A stretch of 64,000 bases of DNA from Aplysia californica (taxonomy: Eukaryota > Mollusca > Gastropoda > Aplysiida > Aplysiidae), in assembly GCF_000002075.1 (NCBI RefSeq), contig NW_004797396.1, positions 22,131-86,130 on the forward strand, given 5' to 3'. Position 1 is the first letter of the stretch; the number at the start of each line of letters is the position of its first letter. The position numbers were made by a program, and so were the translations under genes. Below, in pieces: positions 45,836-58,950 of this stretch. Under the pieces are notes generated by a model. It had not been told where the DNA came from and made no database searches. It was given only the letters and a program-made list of their open reading frames with translations.

Positions 45836-48800
45836 GAGTTTGTCAGCACAACACATTCATAGTTAACTCCTTGGCTGATTTAAAGGTAGCACAACAGACT
45901 ACAATAAACATAAGGAACGCAGAGAGTACAGATTATATCACAATAGTGAAAATTTAATAAAGGAATGTATCGAAGTATATAAAAGTACATGTGTATAAAA
46001 ATTTCACACTTGAAAAGCGGCCATGGCCATGTCAGTAAGCTAAAAAACTTAGTCTCTGAAAAGTGTTGCCCTAGGACAAAAACATGATGCTTGGGTCACA
46101 ACAAGCCTACATATATAGAAGCACACACAACATATTTAATGTATATCTTTCTGAAATCAAATGTATTTGTGTAACAATTGTTGTTACTGTGTCTATGCTA
46201 CAGAAGAAAAGAAAAAAAAGGTATTGGAGAAGTAAAAAAAAGCTCATGTGGAATAGATCAAGCTAACAGTGAAGAAAAGTAAGGGTATTTTATATATATA
46301 GCTGTCCTCTCATACATACATGTCAAATTGTGACAGGTATATCATAATTAGATTATAGACTATGGGTTTTCAAAACAATGCATTCAGACAAAATAAGAAT
46401 TATTTTGTCATTTACTTTCAAGGGCTGCAGTACATATTCTTAAACTTCCTAAAAGTTTTCACACATCGAAATTCAAAACATAAACTTATCAATATATCAT
46501 AGCAACAGAATGTCTACAGCACTCTCTGCTTAATGATGAGTTAAATGAGCCGTAGAGTGAGTTCAAGAAATTAATATAAATATTAATTATTCACACATTT
46601 TTTAAAACATACAGATAATTAACTTTTCTGATAAATAGAAATATCACTCATCTGTCCCTGCCACCATTTTTGTATAACCTCACTTTGTATTCTTCTCTCC
46701 CATGCCAAACAGAAAGAACTTTTTCTCTTTCTATAACAGAGGTTCAAGCACTCAAGGTGTCAAACAGGCAAATAGAAATAAAAATAATGCCTTGACAGTT
46801 AGGGAGCTAAGAGTGTTATAGATAGTAGGTGCATGATTGATGCTCAACAAAGGACAACACACGTTCCCCCCAAAAAAATACTGTCAAAATGACCTGTACT
46901 GTAAATAGAAAGTATACTCTGAGACTGTAGCTATAACTAAAGAAATTTCCTTGTTTTGGTGACAGCTGGCTTTGATATAAACTTACAGCAAGCAGTAAAC
47001 AAGGCACCAGGTTCTGTGGTGCAATAGTTTGATTCTGCTATAACACACAGAAGATGGGAATTTGATTCCTGTGTAGGGAAGTTATTACATCAAATGTCTT
47101 CCCCTCGGCCTTCATTCGCCCTTTAAAGCAGCCCGCCTCCTTAATAATCTAGATAGGATCAATTGAAGTGAAATTATATTTCCCAATCACTCTGACACAA
47201 CTCTGTTTTCCATAGATTTGTTCACTGTATCACTTGTCACTAGCTGGACCTTGTTCAAGGAAAAACAAAGCATCCACACCACTCTCACAAACCACTATAA
47301 GCTCTCAGTTTTCAATTTCCTCAAAAGCTGTTGAGACAATCAGACTCTGATTAGTTTAGTTTTAGTAGAGCTTTTTACTGCGCTCGCAACTGCATAAGGT
47401 CTTATGAGCGCCAAGGGGTGTATGTCAACAGAGAAGTCCTTACAGGGAATCAGACTTACTCTGCACACCTCTCTAGCTTCAACAGCACAAGGTCTGCTTT
47501 GACTATCAAGGCACCCCGGAAATACCAGGTCACAAGAGTGTGACAAACATACAAAAGAAGTAGAGGAAAATGAAAATATTAAGGATGAGGAAAGAAAAAG
47601 CAACAGTTCCCTGCTGCAGATCAGGCACAATTATGAGCGTGACATGATGAATCAGCCTATTTACAATTCTACTGTGCTTGAACGAGAAATGTCCCCCCTT
47701 TGGGAATGGCCTAAAGACACTAGTCAGAGGCACTGCCGCGGGGGGGAGAGTCTGATTAAAAGACCTAAAAATGTCCAACAGCACCCAGCAATGTTTGCCC
47801 TTAAACTTAGCTGTCAACTCACACTGACAACAGGACGGATTTTGGAGAGATTTACAGCTTGTATATATATATATATAAATGTTTAACTTACAACGCAAGA
47901 AAACATGAGTAGCAACAAGCATGAAAAGCAATAGTGTTCATTTAGACTTGGACTAATAAGTACGCAGCACACTCACTGTCATATAAAAACTTTGAGTAAC
48001 AAGATTTCAAATAAAGTTTTGTATCATCTTTAAGGTAGTGGCAAGATATTTCGATTCATTCTTTTTCTTAAAATTTTCACAAATGTTTTCACAGGTTCAT
48101 ATCACAGGAATACAAATAAATGTATGCATACATGTAACAAGAAATGGCAAATATGCCTGCAATCACAGTTCATCTTCAAATACATTTCAGGCTACTTACT
48201 CACTTTTATTTTTTCATCCGCTCTTACATTAACCAATAAAGCTTGCCATAGAGCTTATATAAAAGTTGTTTCAAGAAGTAACTACAACTTCAGGGTTCAG
48301 CAGCAGAGTTCTGTGCTCCAAGCAAGATTGGAGTTCCATTCTCACACAAAGAACCCCGGTCACTTTGTCATCTCACTTGTCACTTACTTTATTCATTGTT
48401 ATTCAGGGGTTTTGTATTCATTATTTCAGAAGCAGTCACTTCGATGAGTGCATGATAAAATATGCTATCAAAACATTTTTATCTCTTCACAAACAAAGTT
48501 TAATACTACTGTCAAAAAGATTTAACATGTAACACCAATCTGAGCATATAAATTATGTTCCTTTAAAAAACAAAACAAAGATGGCACAATAAATAATGTG
48601 AAGATGTGTAAAAATCATGTTTAAAAAATAAAAACTGAAAATAATCGAAGAATTGCACTAACTTGACAGCACATTAACTAAAATAACTGTATACAAAAAG
48701 GATCAATGAGCTGTCATCACATCATTACAAGAACAAACTAGTTTGTTAAGTAATTATCTGCGTATCAGCAACTTGACATGAAGTTTTAAAATGTTTGCAC

Positions 48801-49026
48801 CAACATTAATAAATAAATTTGTTGAGCAGGCAAGCACAATAAATATCAGCATATAATGGAATGTTCAATTGGATAAAATACAAATTCCAATTTAAAACTG
48901 AACACAATCAAAAGTCATAATCAGCAAGTGTCTTCATTCATTTAAAACAATAATTTTCTGTTACCAGACTGGCAACTTTTGAAGTAAACTCAAGCCATAT
49001 AAGTATACTACATGGTTCATAAAAAT
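45836..49026. other. Gene-free AT-rich interval; part probably PNKP 3' UTR
   Basis: Holds the family B copy at 47361-47747 and an (AT)n run at 47861-47877. No exon recognised. How far the PNKP transcript extends beyond its stop at 49027 could not be decided. Confidence 0.4.
47361..47747 (-). mobile_element. Family B element, copy 4 (inverted)
   Basis: Tail complement CGCAACTGCATAAGGTCTTA at the left and GGCACTGCCGCGGGGGGG at the right. Downstream of the PNKP gene. Confidence 0.68.
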
Positions 49027-52000
49027 CTACACAGTCCACTGTTTAAAAAGACGCTCATCTGTTATGCTATCAAAACGAGGTTTGAAATCAACTTTCGTCA
49101 CAGAGAAGCCTTCTGTAGATTTTGGTTCTTCAAAATTCTTTTTGAACACGTTGTAACCAACATCAGGAACTCTGCGACATTTTCCCTCTGTCTGATTCTG
49201 CCTGAACAGGTTCAAGTGGTGGGCCAGATCCAGCGGAGTTTGCAGCCAGAAACACCGACAGGGAATACCTGAACAGAAGGTCAAGAAATTGTCTTTAAGT
49301 TTCACCCTTTGCCTCCTGAAGCCACCGTGCCCCTCTGCCTAAGCTCCTGAGCTCCTGAGCGATATGTTACTAACATTCATATGATCATCAAAATCACATT
49401 CCACATCCCCCTCAGGGTAGTCCTTGTCATTACCAGCATCTAATTCAGAAATATCTTTAAAAATAATCAGTTATGTCCTGTTTATAAACGCTATTGTCCG
49501 TGCATATTTTGGCTCAGGCGGGCTGGGTTGGGGACGGGGTCTCGCTCACTGCTGTACCCGTGGCAAGGCATACGGGCAGTTTTACACATCACCAGTGTAC
49601 CAGTGGCAAGGGCTCAAAGAGTTAAACCCTATATTGAGTTTTGGATTAGTTGATGTCTTTGAGAGTAAATCTATTTACAGGTGATATAAATAGAAAGGTG
49701 GTTGGCGGGGGCTCTGGTGTGGTTTGCTCCTTCTTTCCTATAAAAAAATCTATTTTCATATCTCCCCTCCTTCTTTTTTGTGTTTGTTACTCTCTCGTAA
49801 CACTTCTAATTTTCGGCACTTATATGAATTTATCGTGTTGCAAGTGCCGTAAAACTCTTACTAAAACTAAACTAAAATAGAAGGGGGTGTCATATGATAA
49901 AGTTTCAATTTAATCTTTTAGATTATCTATGGGAATTATTTATTCTTCTAATCACAAACACACAGCTGCTTTCAACCAATGATCAATTTTTATTTTCAAT
50001 ATGGCAGTGACTATACTGTTTGGATTTAGAGCTTCAAGGTTACAGAATAGTAGCTTCTTTGAAAAAGCAAATAAACAGTTGTTCTTTTTCATAATTTCAC
50101 TGTCCCTTTCACTTCATTTTTTTCCAAATATTGATTAGAGAAAACACATACAAAATAAAACAAAAAGGGATAATAAAAATAAAACAAAAGTACACCGACA
50201 AAAACAGAAACCCAAGAACAACAAAGGTCATGTAGGCCTATAACCTCAGTGTTTCAGGCCAAAGGGTTCAATTTGTTTTGTTTTGTTAGGGTAATTTTTT
50301 TTTTTAGAGGAATGGTAAACTAGTTTTCAAATCATGTCCAAACAGCACACACATAAAATCTAGGTAAGTAGTGTTTTGTCACCCAAACAGTAATTCTTTT
50401 ATTTCTAACAATTCCTACCTTTGTCCTTAGCCAACTTGATGAATGGTGCTCTCGCTGAAGCTGACGGATTTGTGTTGTCTACAACGACACTTTTGCCAGA
50501 TGAAATTGCTTCTTTAGCTACCTGAAATTGAAACAGATGAAAGAAATATTCAAAATTTTCAAAAGAATAGTTCATGGAAAATAAATTCAGCCGCTGTAAA
50601 TATAACATCCAGAGTGGATAATATTCTTATTCTCTTTGCTTTGACTTTTAATTTCAACTTCTTAAAATTACTGAAAAGTGTTGATGATGAACAATTCCTC
50701 TCTTATGATCTCTGTCCAGTTCACCTTCCTCCACTTGTGGCCAAGTTTTGTTCAGTTTTGGGGGTTTTTTCAAATCTCTCTCAACCTCTCTCCTCCATAT
50801 CATTCTTCATCTTCCTCTATCCCTTTTACCCAAGAGACTCCATCTCACCATCTGTACACTCACACTTGTCACAACTTTCTCCACTGTGTATAACCCTGAG
50901 GGTCTATACCCACTAGGCCTACAGTAAAAGAGGCAGAGAGATGTTGACTAAAAGATGAACTGAAGAGTCATGCAAAATTTCTCTGTGGGCAGTTGGCGGG
51001 TGCTCTGGTGTGGTTTGCTCCTTCTTTTCTATCAAACATCTATTGACCTTATCGTTCTTTCTCCTTTTTTGTGTTTATTACTCTCTTGTAACACCTCTAT
51101 CTTCAACAATTATATGACTTTATTGTGTTGCTAGTGCTAGGCCTGTAAAACCCTAACTAAAAGTAAAAACTTTTTAAATAATTGTCTGAAAAAAAAAGAG
51201 CCCAATGTGATGCACAGTGAGCTGTAAAGAACTGACTGATTCATGAGCAAAATTTACAGATAAAAACATTTTTGAAATCCATATTAGTGTGTATTAAACT
51301 GTGTTTGTTTGTAACAGTAAATTAAAAAGACAGAGCCGATACAAAAGTAAAATTTGCCATTTAGGGAAAGCAAACGAGTCTGAACATTTCTTTTCTTTCT
51401 GGTTATTATCAAAAGGTAAACTAACAGAAAATGAAAATTGCCAAATTCACCTTTAAGCATTTTTCAGCAGTACCAAGTGTGTCTCTGTTGACAGCGACGT
51501 AGCCATGAGGTTCCAAATATCTCTGACGAAATGTGCTCTTTCCTGAAGCAGGAGGCCCCACCAACATAACAAGTTCTTGAGCCTGTTTAAAATTAAATCA
51601 AGCAAAATAAAATCATTTCAGTTTTAGTACAAAGCTTTCCAAGATTGATATTTATTTTTATATGAAGTTTTAGTACAAAGCTTTCCAAGATTGATATTTA
51701 TTCTATATAATACCCAAGATAATGCAAATGCATTCATTCTACAGTACAACTTTCTTACATAATAATTGGGGGTTTTTAAAACTGTAACAACTGACATTTT
51801 TCATGCCAGCTCACGACAAGTAAAAATACATAAGATAGATAAACCCATTCAAAGAAGGTGGGTGTTTTATTTTTCTGCTACTACTACAAAAGATCTCCTT
51901 TAAGATCACAGTGGGGCTTTCTTCTACTGTCTGCAATTAAAAAACACAAGTGTTCATAGCTATCAAAAAAGAAGATACAAGTACCGGTATCATCTGGTAT

Positions 52001-55000
52001 GTTTCATAACCACTAATTTTGTACAAGGTACATGTACAAAAAGGTTTTAAACCAAATGCAGTAACCCCAGACAAGTAATTGTATAGATGTAAACTTCTCA
52101 CAAACAAAGATTTAAAGACAGTCAACCTATCCATTGAAAGTAACTTCTCTAACTCTGCCCAATGTCATTTTCTTACTTTGGAGGCAAACGATGACTTGTC
52201 ATTAGCCTTTGTGATGGCAGGATTCTTGGCAAGGAAAGCATCGGGATCAAGTGAACCCCAGCTGAATTTGGCCGCTGCTTCATTGTAAAAAAACTCCTCT
52301 GGAGTCGAAAATTCTGCAAATAGTGATGAATTTTTAAAATATATCAACTGATAATAAAGATAAGGAAACTCATATATTAAGACATCATAATAAAGAGAAA
52401 TATTAAGTTGGATTTTGTTTATATATTTTCTAAAAGAACAATAACAAAAGAAACTTATTCTTTCTCTCTATTTTTTACTTCTCATAAAATTAGAACCTCT
52501 TATTATGAGCGACAATGTAAGATACACATCCTTCACAGAAAGGGCTTGAAACGCAATTAACTTCAGAGACAAACTTTGAGTCATCAAAAAATTATTCAAG
52601 TAACATTTTTTTTATAAACAGACAAAAATAAAACATTAGCTATGACACAGCAAGCATGGTACAGTCAACAACGTGAGAAGACAAGGCCTAGGATGGAAAC
52701 CCTTAGGAAAGAGGTAAAGAGGAATGCTGAGATCCAACAGGGAACAAAATCTGGAGGCATATCACGGGCATATGGGGCACAGCTGGCTAGAGATAAAGAA
52801 GATCTCCCAGAAGAGAGAAAGGTGGAAAGTCCTTTTCGGCAACCTAAACCCAATATCAGGGTGAAAGAAAGAGGCAGAGGAATTAAAGCATGGTACAACT
52901 GTGATTCACTAGAAGTGCCTTCACAAGCATCCTTGCTGCTGCCCACCAAGTAAAAAAAAACCCCACATTTTACAGACAAAAATGTGTTTAACACTTACTG
53001 ACTCCAATATTGGCTGCAAACATGCGGTCACTGCAGGAAAAATCCTTCGGTTTGCCTGGAGCCCATTCTTTCGCACGGCCTGCTGCATCCCCCACATAAA
53101 TTGACTTTTTCTTGTCAACCTGAGAAATATTGAATTTAACAAAGGATAAGGAACTGTGAATAATTTAGGAACATTAAAAAATTTTTATTCTAAATGTTAC
53201 AAACACATCCCATGTTTATTATAAACAGTGAACAGATGTACCTATAGAAACCAAAAGCAGCAGTCACCCAGAGAATAATGTTCTTCCAAAAAAACAAACA
53301 TTCAGAATTAATTTGACTCTCTAAAGTTGTGTAATATTATTTTTTATTAGTTTTGAACACCAAAAAAAATTTGAAGCAACTGCATCGACTACTGTGAAAT
53401 TTCACATTTTGAATAAAACCTTCTTGACTAAATAAATAAATGACACATTAATTTTCATAACATCCTTTCCTTACCTCAACACCATTGTTGAAATTCTCAA
53501 CAAAATGGTCCCACATGCAAGAACTTGGCTTTCTGTACTGTGAAGTGCCTGTGCTTGCAAATACCTGGAAACAACACCACAGGAGATCCAGTTGATTGTT
53601 TATTGTGAAAGATTAATTCTTAAAGAAAAACAATTTTGGAAGATAAATAAATAGGAGAGTGATGAGTTTTCACATTAGGCTGCCTTTGGTCTTCTGATTT
53701 ATATTTTATGAATTTCACCATTTCACCAGAGACCATTGCTAGGTCTGTGACATTACTATGAAATCGGTTCAGGGGACATAACTGTGTCGCACTTCAGCAA
53801 ACCACTCTTTGGATTATTCCCCTTCCCCACAGAAATCTCCATACAATACCAACTTCTCTCAAACTAAAGGCAATATACCAAAAATCTTTACATTATAAAA
53901 GTCCACATGCAATAGCACCTCAGAAATAAGAGTAACATGGACAAAAGAATTATTTTCTCACCTTCATCAGTTAATTTATGAATGATATCAGAATATCGTG
54001 CTGCTCAATCAATCATTCAAGGAAAACAGTTCCATTAAGAACTCACCAAAACAGGAATCTCCAACTCTTTGATGATAGCTTCAGCTTTGTCTCTGAAGCT
54101 TTGGGGCGTCACTTTGCCTTTTTCAATACCAGCTTGATTAGTGAAGAACACAACTCTGTAGCCATCTTTATGCAGTTCTCTCAGCTTCTCTGGGACTTTT
54201 TCATCCCAAAATTCCCAATCGTTTGATCCTGATTAAGTGAGAAACAAGGTGCATTTACATGAGTAAAAAGAAATTAATAATTAAAAAAGCAGTATTTGTA
54301 GGCCAACATCCAACAAGCCTGAGCTAAATAGGAAAAGCACATGCAAAACTGATGACAGAGTACAACAAAAATTAATGGTAAAATATTTCCATAAGTAGCC
54401 CACACATGTATTATCTTTTTTTTTTCCTGTATGGTTTGTTTGATTCTAAGACTAGGCATTAATATTAAAAGTTTTGTCAATCTCAAAAGTCCAAGTTTTT
54501 TATCATTGACCTTGTGAATGAAATGATTAGCCTAGATCTAGTCTTGAAATTAAGCCTAAACAAGAGTAATTTCTAGTCTTTATCTCTAATTAATTATCAA
54601 TTCGTGTAACAGTTAAGATCTTTAGTTTTAGTACGAGTTTTACAGCACTTGCAACACAATAGGTCATAAATTCAAGTGCCAAAGATTAGAGGTGTACAAG
54701 AGAGCAACAGACACAAAAAAGAAGGAGGGGAGATCAGGATGATAGATGTTAGATAGGAAAGAAGGAGTATTAATCCACACCAGAGCACCCGCCAATGACC
54801 CATAGTTATGATTAATGCAGGTAAAGCAACTGTTCAACTCCCACATTGGGATATATTCGTTTTAAAATCGAGTGGGCCTACTGCTGGTAGCCTCCTGTCT
54901 TCTGCTGGAATGCGTACACTTTGAGAAAGTAGCCAACCTCCTAGATCTAGAATCTAAATGACAGTTTGATGCTGGAATGTAATACATTTACAAACAGAGC

Positions 55001-56052
55001 CACGTGCTGACGTTGATATACTGGTTGATATACTGATCGGACAAGCTAGGTTTAAGTGGTGCTAAACTAGATTGGTACAGATCAGGATATAGATCTAGAC
55101 ACTTCTGGTTATTGGAACATTTTTTTTTTAGACATTGCATTGTAAATAGGCTATTAGGCTACAGGTAGCTAGATCTAGATCTATATATGGCCTTGCAATA
55201 AACGAACAGATCTCTAGCGATCTATCTCAAATTGGCATAAATCTATCCCCTGACGAGAGCACGCTGTCCTACCCTTCATGTTCAGTTGATCCAGTCATTG
55301 ATTTTGTCCGTGGCTACCACTAATAACTGTAACTGCAACACTTTTCAGACCACAATAAATCACGTAATCAAACCCGAGTTTACCATTATCAAAGATGATA
55401 GGATTGCAGGCCTATACTAAAACTAGGCTAAGCCTATTATAACTATAAGATCTAGAATCTAGATCTAGGTCTAGATCTAGATCTAGATCTAGTCGCGACC
55501 CCATTTTTCTTCCTGATTTGACCCTTGCAACACGAAATATTGTATATCAATCAATCGTCTCGCTTGGACAAATCACAGATTTATTTTGTTTATCGCAATC
55601 TGAAAGTGAGTAGAATCTAGATCTAGATCTAGATCTAGATCTAGATCTAGATCTAGCCTAGACCTACATCAAGACTTTTTTACCACGGGTAGAGGAGGGA
55701 GGGGGGGGGTAAATCAGATTAGTGCAATGTGAATTGTAGAGTTTGAAATACGTCTTCCTCCAGAGTTCAAAAACTAGACAATACAACAAGTATGCCTACC
55801 TATGGCAAATTTCCGTCCACTTGCCGTTTTAATGACGGTGAAGTCAATGTCAAAACCGGCGATTTTTGTCCTTCCCTCGAGACAGTCTGATATGAGAGCC
55901 ATCAGTGGACACGCCCCCGAGACACCTATGCCTTTACCATCACCAATATCTCTCCACACGAGCCCATCACCAAGCTCCGTTTCTCCACGAGCTTTCTTCG
56001 CTTTAGTTTCTGTGTCTGTCACCGCCTTACGTTTTGGCCGACCACCACTCAT
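49027..56052 (-). CDS. PNKP: Bifunctional polynucleotide kinase 3'-phosphatase, complete, 8 exons, 419 aa
   Basis: This nuclear enzyme restores ligatable DNA ends by phosphorylating 5'-OH and removing 3'-phosphate in single- and double-strand-break repair. Exons in gene order: 56052-55800, 54228-54047, 53564-53475, 53119-52999, 52313-52177, 51582-51451, 50521-50419, 49268-49027. They total 1260 nt, GT-AG and in frame throughout. Residues 1-22 are basic and NLS-like (RPKRKAV, KAKKAR). The HAD phosphatase follows: nucleophile motif D68-I-D70-F-T, motif [12 protein letters not shown], a [12 protein letters not shown] lysine segment, and IYVGDAAGR with DFSCSDR. The kinase follows: Walker [10 protein letters not shown] at 270-278, [25 protein letters not shown] and [10 protein letters not shown]. 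The human protein is 521 aa with an N-terminal FHA domain; none is encoded in this model. ATG 56052 was chosen because it opens the frame and is followed by the family linker. An FHA-encoding upstream exon cannot be excluded, but none was seen to 64000. Confidence 0.95.
49697..49868 (+). mobile_element. Family C short element, copy 3
   Basis: GTTGGCGGGGGCTCTGGTGT start and CGTGTTGCAAGTGCCGTAAA tail followed by ACTAAA repeats. In PNKP intron 7, opposite to the gene. Confidence 0.6.
50990..51165 (+). mobile_element. Family C short element, copy 4
   Basis: GTTGGCGGGTGCTCTGGTGT start; the tail is degraded (GTTGCTAGTGCTAGGCCTGT). PNKP intron 6. Confidence 0.55.
51621..51707. repeat. Tandem duplication, ~42-45 bp unit, two copies
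   Basis: AGTTTTAGTACAAAGCTTTC ... GATATTTATT occurs twice in succession in PNKP intron 5. Confidence 0.85.
52642..52953 (+). other. Unassigned 103-codon open frame in PNKP intron 4, antisense to the gene
   Basis: Highly charged translation ([33 protein letters not shown]) with purine-rich composition unlike the surrounding AT-rich intron. It starts and stops inside the intron with no clear splice sites. No family was recognised; it may be a fragment of an inserted element or chance. Confidence 0.2.
54629..54800 (-). mobile_element. Family C short element, copy 5 (inverted)
   Basis: CAGCACTTGCAACACAATAG at the left; CACACCAGAGCACCCGCCAA at the right. PNKP intron 1, same orientation as the gene. 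Confidence 0.55.
55446..55660. repeat. (AGATCT)n / (TCTAGA)n tracts
   Basis: Near-pure AGATCT hexamer repeats at 55450-55492 and 55615-55657 in PNKP intron 1. Shorter tracts of the same motif occur at 7575-7600, 8505-8560 and 9507-9535. Confidence 0.8.
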
Positions 56053-56175
56053 TGTTGCTAATGAAGTCTTTATGCAGTCGTCTTTGGTTAGGGAATCTGC
56101 AAATCAGCACCTCAGTCAGTGGCAGTCCCGGCCAGCATTGAGCATTCTTTTTATTCGGGTCTCCACGAGCTTTCC

Positions 56176-56183
56176 TGACGTCA
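56176..56183. promoter_or_regulatory. CRE-type palindrome TGACGTCA upstream of PNKP
   Basis: A full CREB/ATF consensus lies about 125 bp upstream of the PNKP start codon, in a locally GC-richer stretch with no TATA box. Position fits a proximal promoter; activity is inferred. Confidence 0.4.
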
Positions 56184-56535
56184 TCCTGGTGTAAACAGGT
56201 TTCCGCGAAGCCGCACGGTGAGGGCAACCCTTATTATTACGTGGTCCATGGTGTTCTGTGACCTCTAAAACGCGCCACCTGGCGGCAATTATAAAGCGAT
56301 TGCGCAGTTTTCATGACCCCTCGTGGTTCAGTTCAATACGTGGCCAGCTACTGGTTTCGGCTATCTCACTGGTTTCAGGTCTCTGAGTTCGAGGGTTAAT
56401 ATTATTGAGCCCTAATCTTCAAAAATATAAATTGCTATGATCTTCTTCTGAGCTTTACTTCTAAATAGAATTAGAACCAGGGGGCTTTTTAGTTACGGAT
56501 CTTGACCTACCTGTAATGGTAAAAGTAATTCCATC

Positions 56536-56653
56536 ATGCTTGTGACTGTGTGTGTGTGTGTGTGTCTGTGTGAGAGAGACATAAAGATAAAAAGAGAGAG
56601 TGTGTGTGTGAGAGAGAGAGCGAAAGACGGAGAGGATGAGAGAGACATAGAGA

Positions 56654-56717
<64 letters not shown>
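56536..56717. repeat. Compound (GT)n / (GA)n microsatellite
   Basis: Alternating GT and GA dinucleotide blocks ending in about 26 GA units. Confidence 0.9.
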
Positions 56718-56723
<6 letters not shown>

Positions 56724-56757
56724 AGCATTCTGAATATATCTTAGCTATTTCTTTGTC

Positions 56758-56935
56758 CAGGCGGGTGGTTGGAGGACGCCACTGCGGTAGGTCCTGCCAG
56801 AGAGTATAAAGTGCTTCATCCTCTCTGGTCCTATTTACTTACTTATCCTCGGTTGTATCTGTCTGTTTTACCTTTTCCCAGCACTAAATGGACTTTATTG
56901 TGTCGATGTACTTCTCTTTACTCTCACAAACAAAC
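56758..56935 (+). mobile_element. Family D element, longest copy
   Basis: GGCGGGTGGTTGGAGGACGC start, pyrimidine-rich middle, CAGCACTAAATGGACTTTAT and GTCGATGTACTTCTCTTTAC end. Intergenic. Confidence 0.55.
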
Positions 56936-57297
56936 ATCTATGTCCAGCCGAACAGAGCTCTGGCTCCTATCTGCTGAGACTGGACGCCTACAACGATTAC
57001 CGCATTCATTATCACAATTGTGGGAACGTGATGGGCTTGCTTTTAATTTAGTACCTTCATTAGATCAATAGCATTTAGGTCTAATGTTCAACATCTCTCA
57101 CCCAGTACGTTCGTAAAAGTAGGCCTAGCCTACAAAAAAAAGAGAGAGAATAACAACTGTTTTAGCGCACTAAACTTTCAGGTACGTTGATTTAAACTTT
57201 ATTAGAGACTCAATCTCAACCGTTTAAAACAGGTTTAGAGATATTTATTCTAGCGCAAACAGAACGCTTCCACATAGACAAATAAACAGACACAAAC

Positions 57298-57738
57298 ATA
57301 TGTGAAGCACCGTGGTGAAATCAAGCGCTCGTCAAATGAATGGAATCGAAGAAACGGGCATTTTCCCACCAGTTTGGATTTTTTTTTCGAATTTTTATTT
57401 TTTGGCTCAACGCCTTTTATGTCCATAAGAAAACACATTCCCATGTGAATTTTACGGAAAACGTAAATTAAAGGCACACAAAATGTGGTCAATTTCAAAG
57501 CACTCAAAGGCTATGGAAGTTACCAAACATTGGCAGCCATTTTCTCGCTAATTTAACCCTGAAACCAGGCGACCCTGACGAGCTCCTTCAACCAAAAATA
57601 TTTCGACTTCTATTCAAGATAGATTGATATTTTTTTCACCAAAGGAAGGCAAGTGAAGAGGCTTTAAGATGATACCAATAACCCCATTTGCTCAAATATT
57701 GACGAGTGCCTGATTCCACCGCATCGTGGCACATATAT
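57298..57738. mobile_element. MITE family E, ~440 bp, copy 2
   Basis: Collinear with 33258-33697 and similarly terminated (ATGTGAAGCACCGTGGTGAA and CCGCATCGTGGCACAT), with TATA-rich flanks. Intergenic, right of PNKP. Confidence 0.75.
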
Positions 57739-57739
57739 A

Positions 57740-58871
57740 GATTCATAAATACGACCATTCAAACAAAAATCAAACTTTTCTTAAGAAAGGAAAAGAAAAG
57801 ACGAGAAATCGAAGGTACTTTTTGTTTATTTCTTTGTTAGATCGTATATAAATGCTTCAAGTGTTAAAGCCTCGAGGAAAAAAAAGAGCAACTGTTCGCT
57901 GTCGGATAAAGATTGTTTCAAAGAACCGCTACACAAATATGGTGCGTGCTATCCAAGTGCTTCTACTATTCCTAGTTCATAAAACGTGTCTCGCTCGATA
58001 TAAACAAACTTCATTAGTCGGTCAAAGAAACAAGTAGCCTATAAAACAAACCATTTATCAACTAACAAATTTATAAATAGATACTTTGAAGACAGAATTT
58101 AGGAATAGATAAATGAATCTGTGAATGAATGATGCCTAATTCCAAGATATATAGGCTAATTACAGTTTCGTGTCAAGTCACTATTTTCAGCACCTCCTTA
58201 GCCATTGTAAAGCGATTAAAAAAAAAAAGTTTTGTTCCTTTCAAGTTTTAATTTTCGGTACACATATCACAGACATTAATCTGTGTTACTCTAGCTTCGA
58301 GGGGAAGCTAAGCGTTCAGACCAACAAACGGAAAAATAATAGCAATTACTAATAAGCAAAAAAAAAGAAAAAACACTCCCCCCCCCTACCCCCCCCCCCC
58401 CCACCAAAAACAACAACAACACAAGTCCATACACATGTACACAATTAAAATAATCTGTTTCTTCTAGTCATACAGAGAATCTTAATCCAGTGACTCCATA
58501 ATGTCCAAGCGCCAGGTCTGTATTTATATGATTGTCGATTGTATCGTAATTCCTTCAAAAGTGTTGCTAGAATGTGAATCAGGAAATACATTTTTGACGC
58601 ATTATGTACAATATGGTCTAAAGAAATGTACGGGCGGTGTACAATATGTATCTGTTCTTGGTAAGTCGACAAAGGTGACCCGGACTGTTGTACTTGCTTG
58701 AAAAAATTATGTAAGTTTGTATTATAAGTTCCTGAGCATGTGTGTCTTGGAATGATGTACACATGCATGATATTCTTAGCAGATTATGATGTGGTTGTGG
58801 TTTTTTTTTTTAGAAACATGGAGAAAGGGGGGCAGGGTGCAAACAGCTCCCAACGTCCACTAGTGTAGTAC

Positions 58872-58941
<70 letters not shown>

Positions 58942-58950
58942 TGGGATGAT
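57740..58950. other. No gene seen; microsatellite-rich
   Basis: AT-rich DNA with poly-C runs (58378-58402) and a long (AG)n at 58873-58937. Confidence 0.5.
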
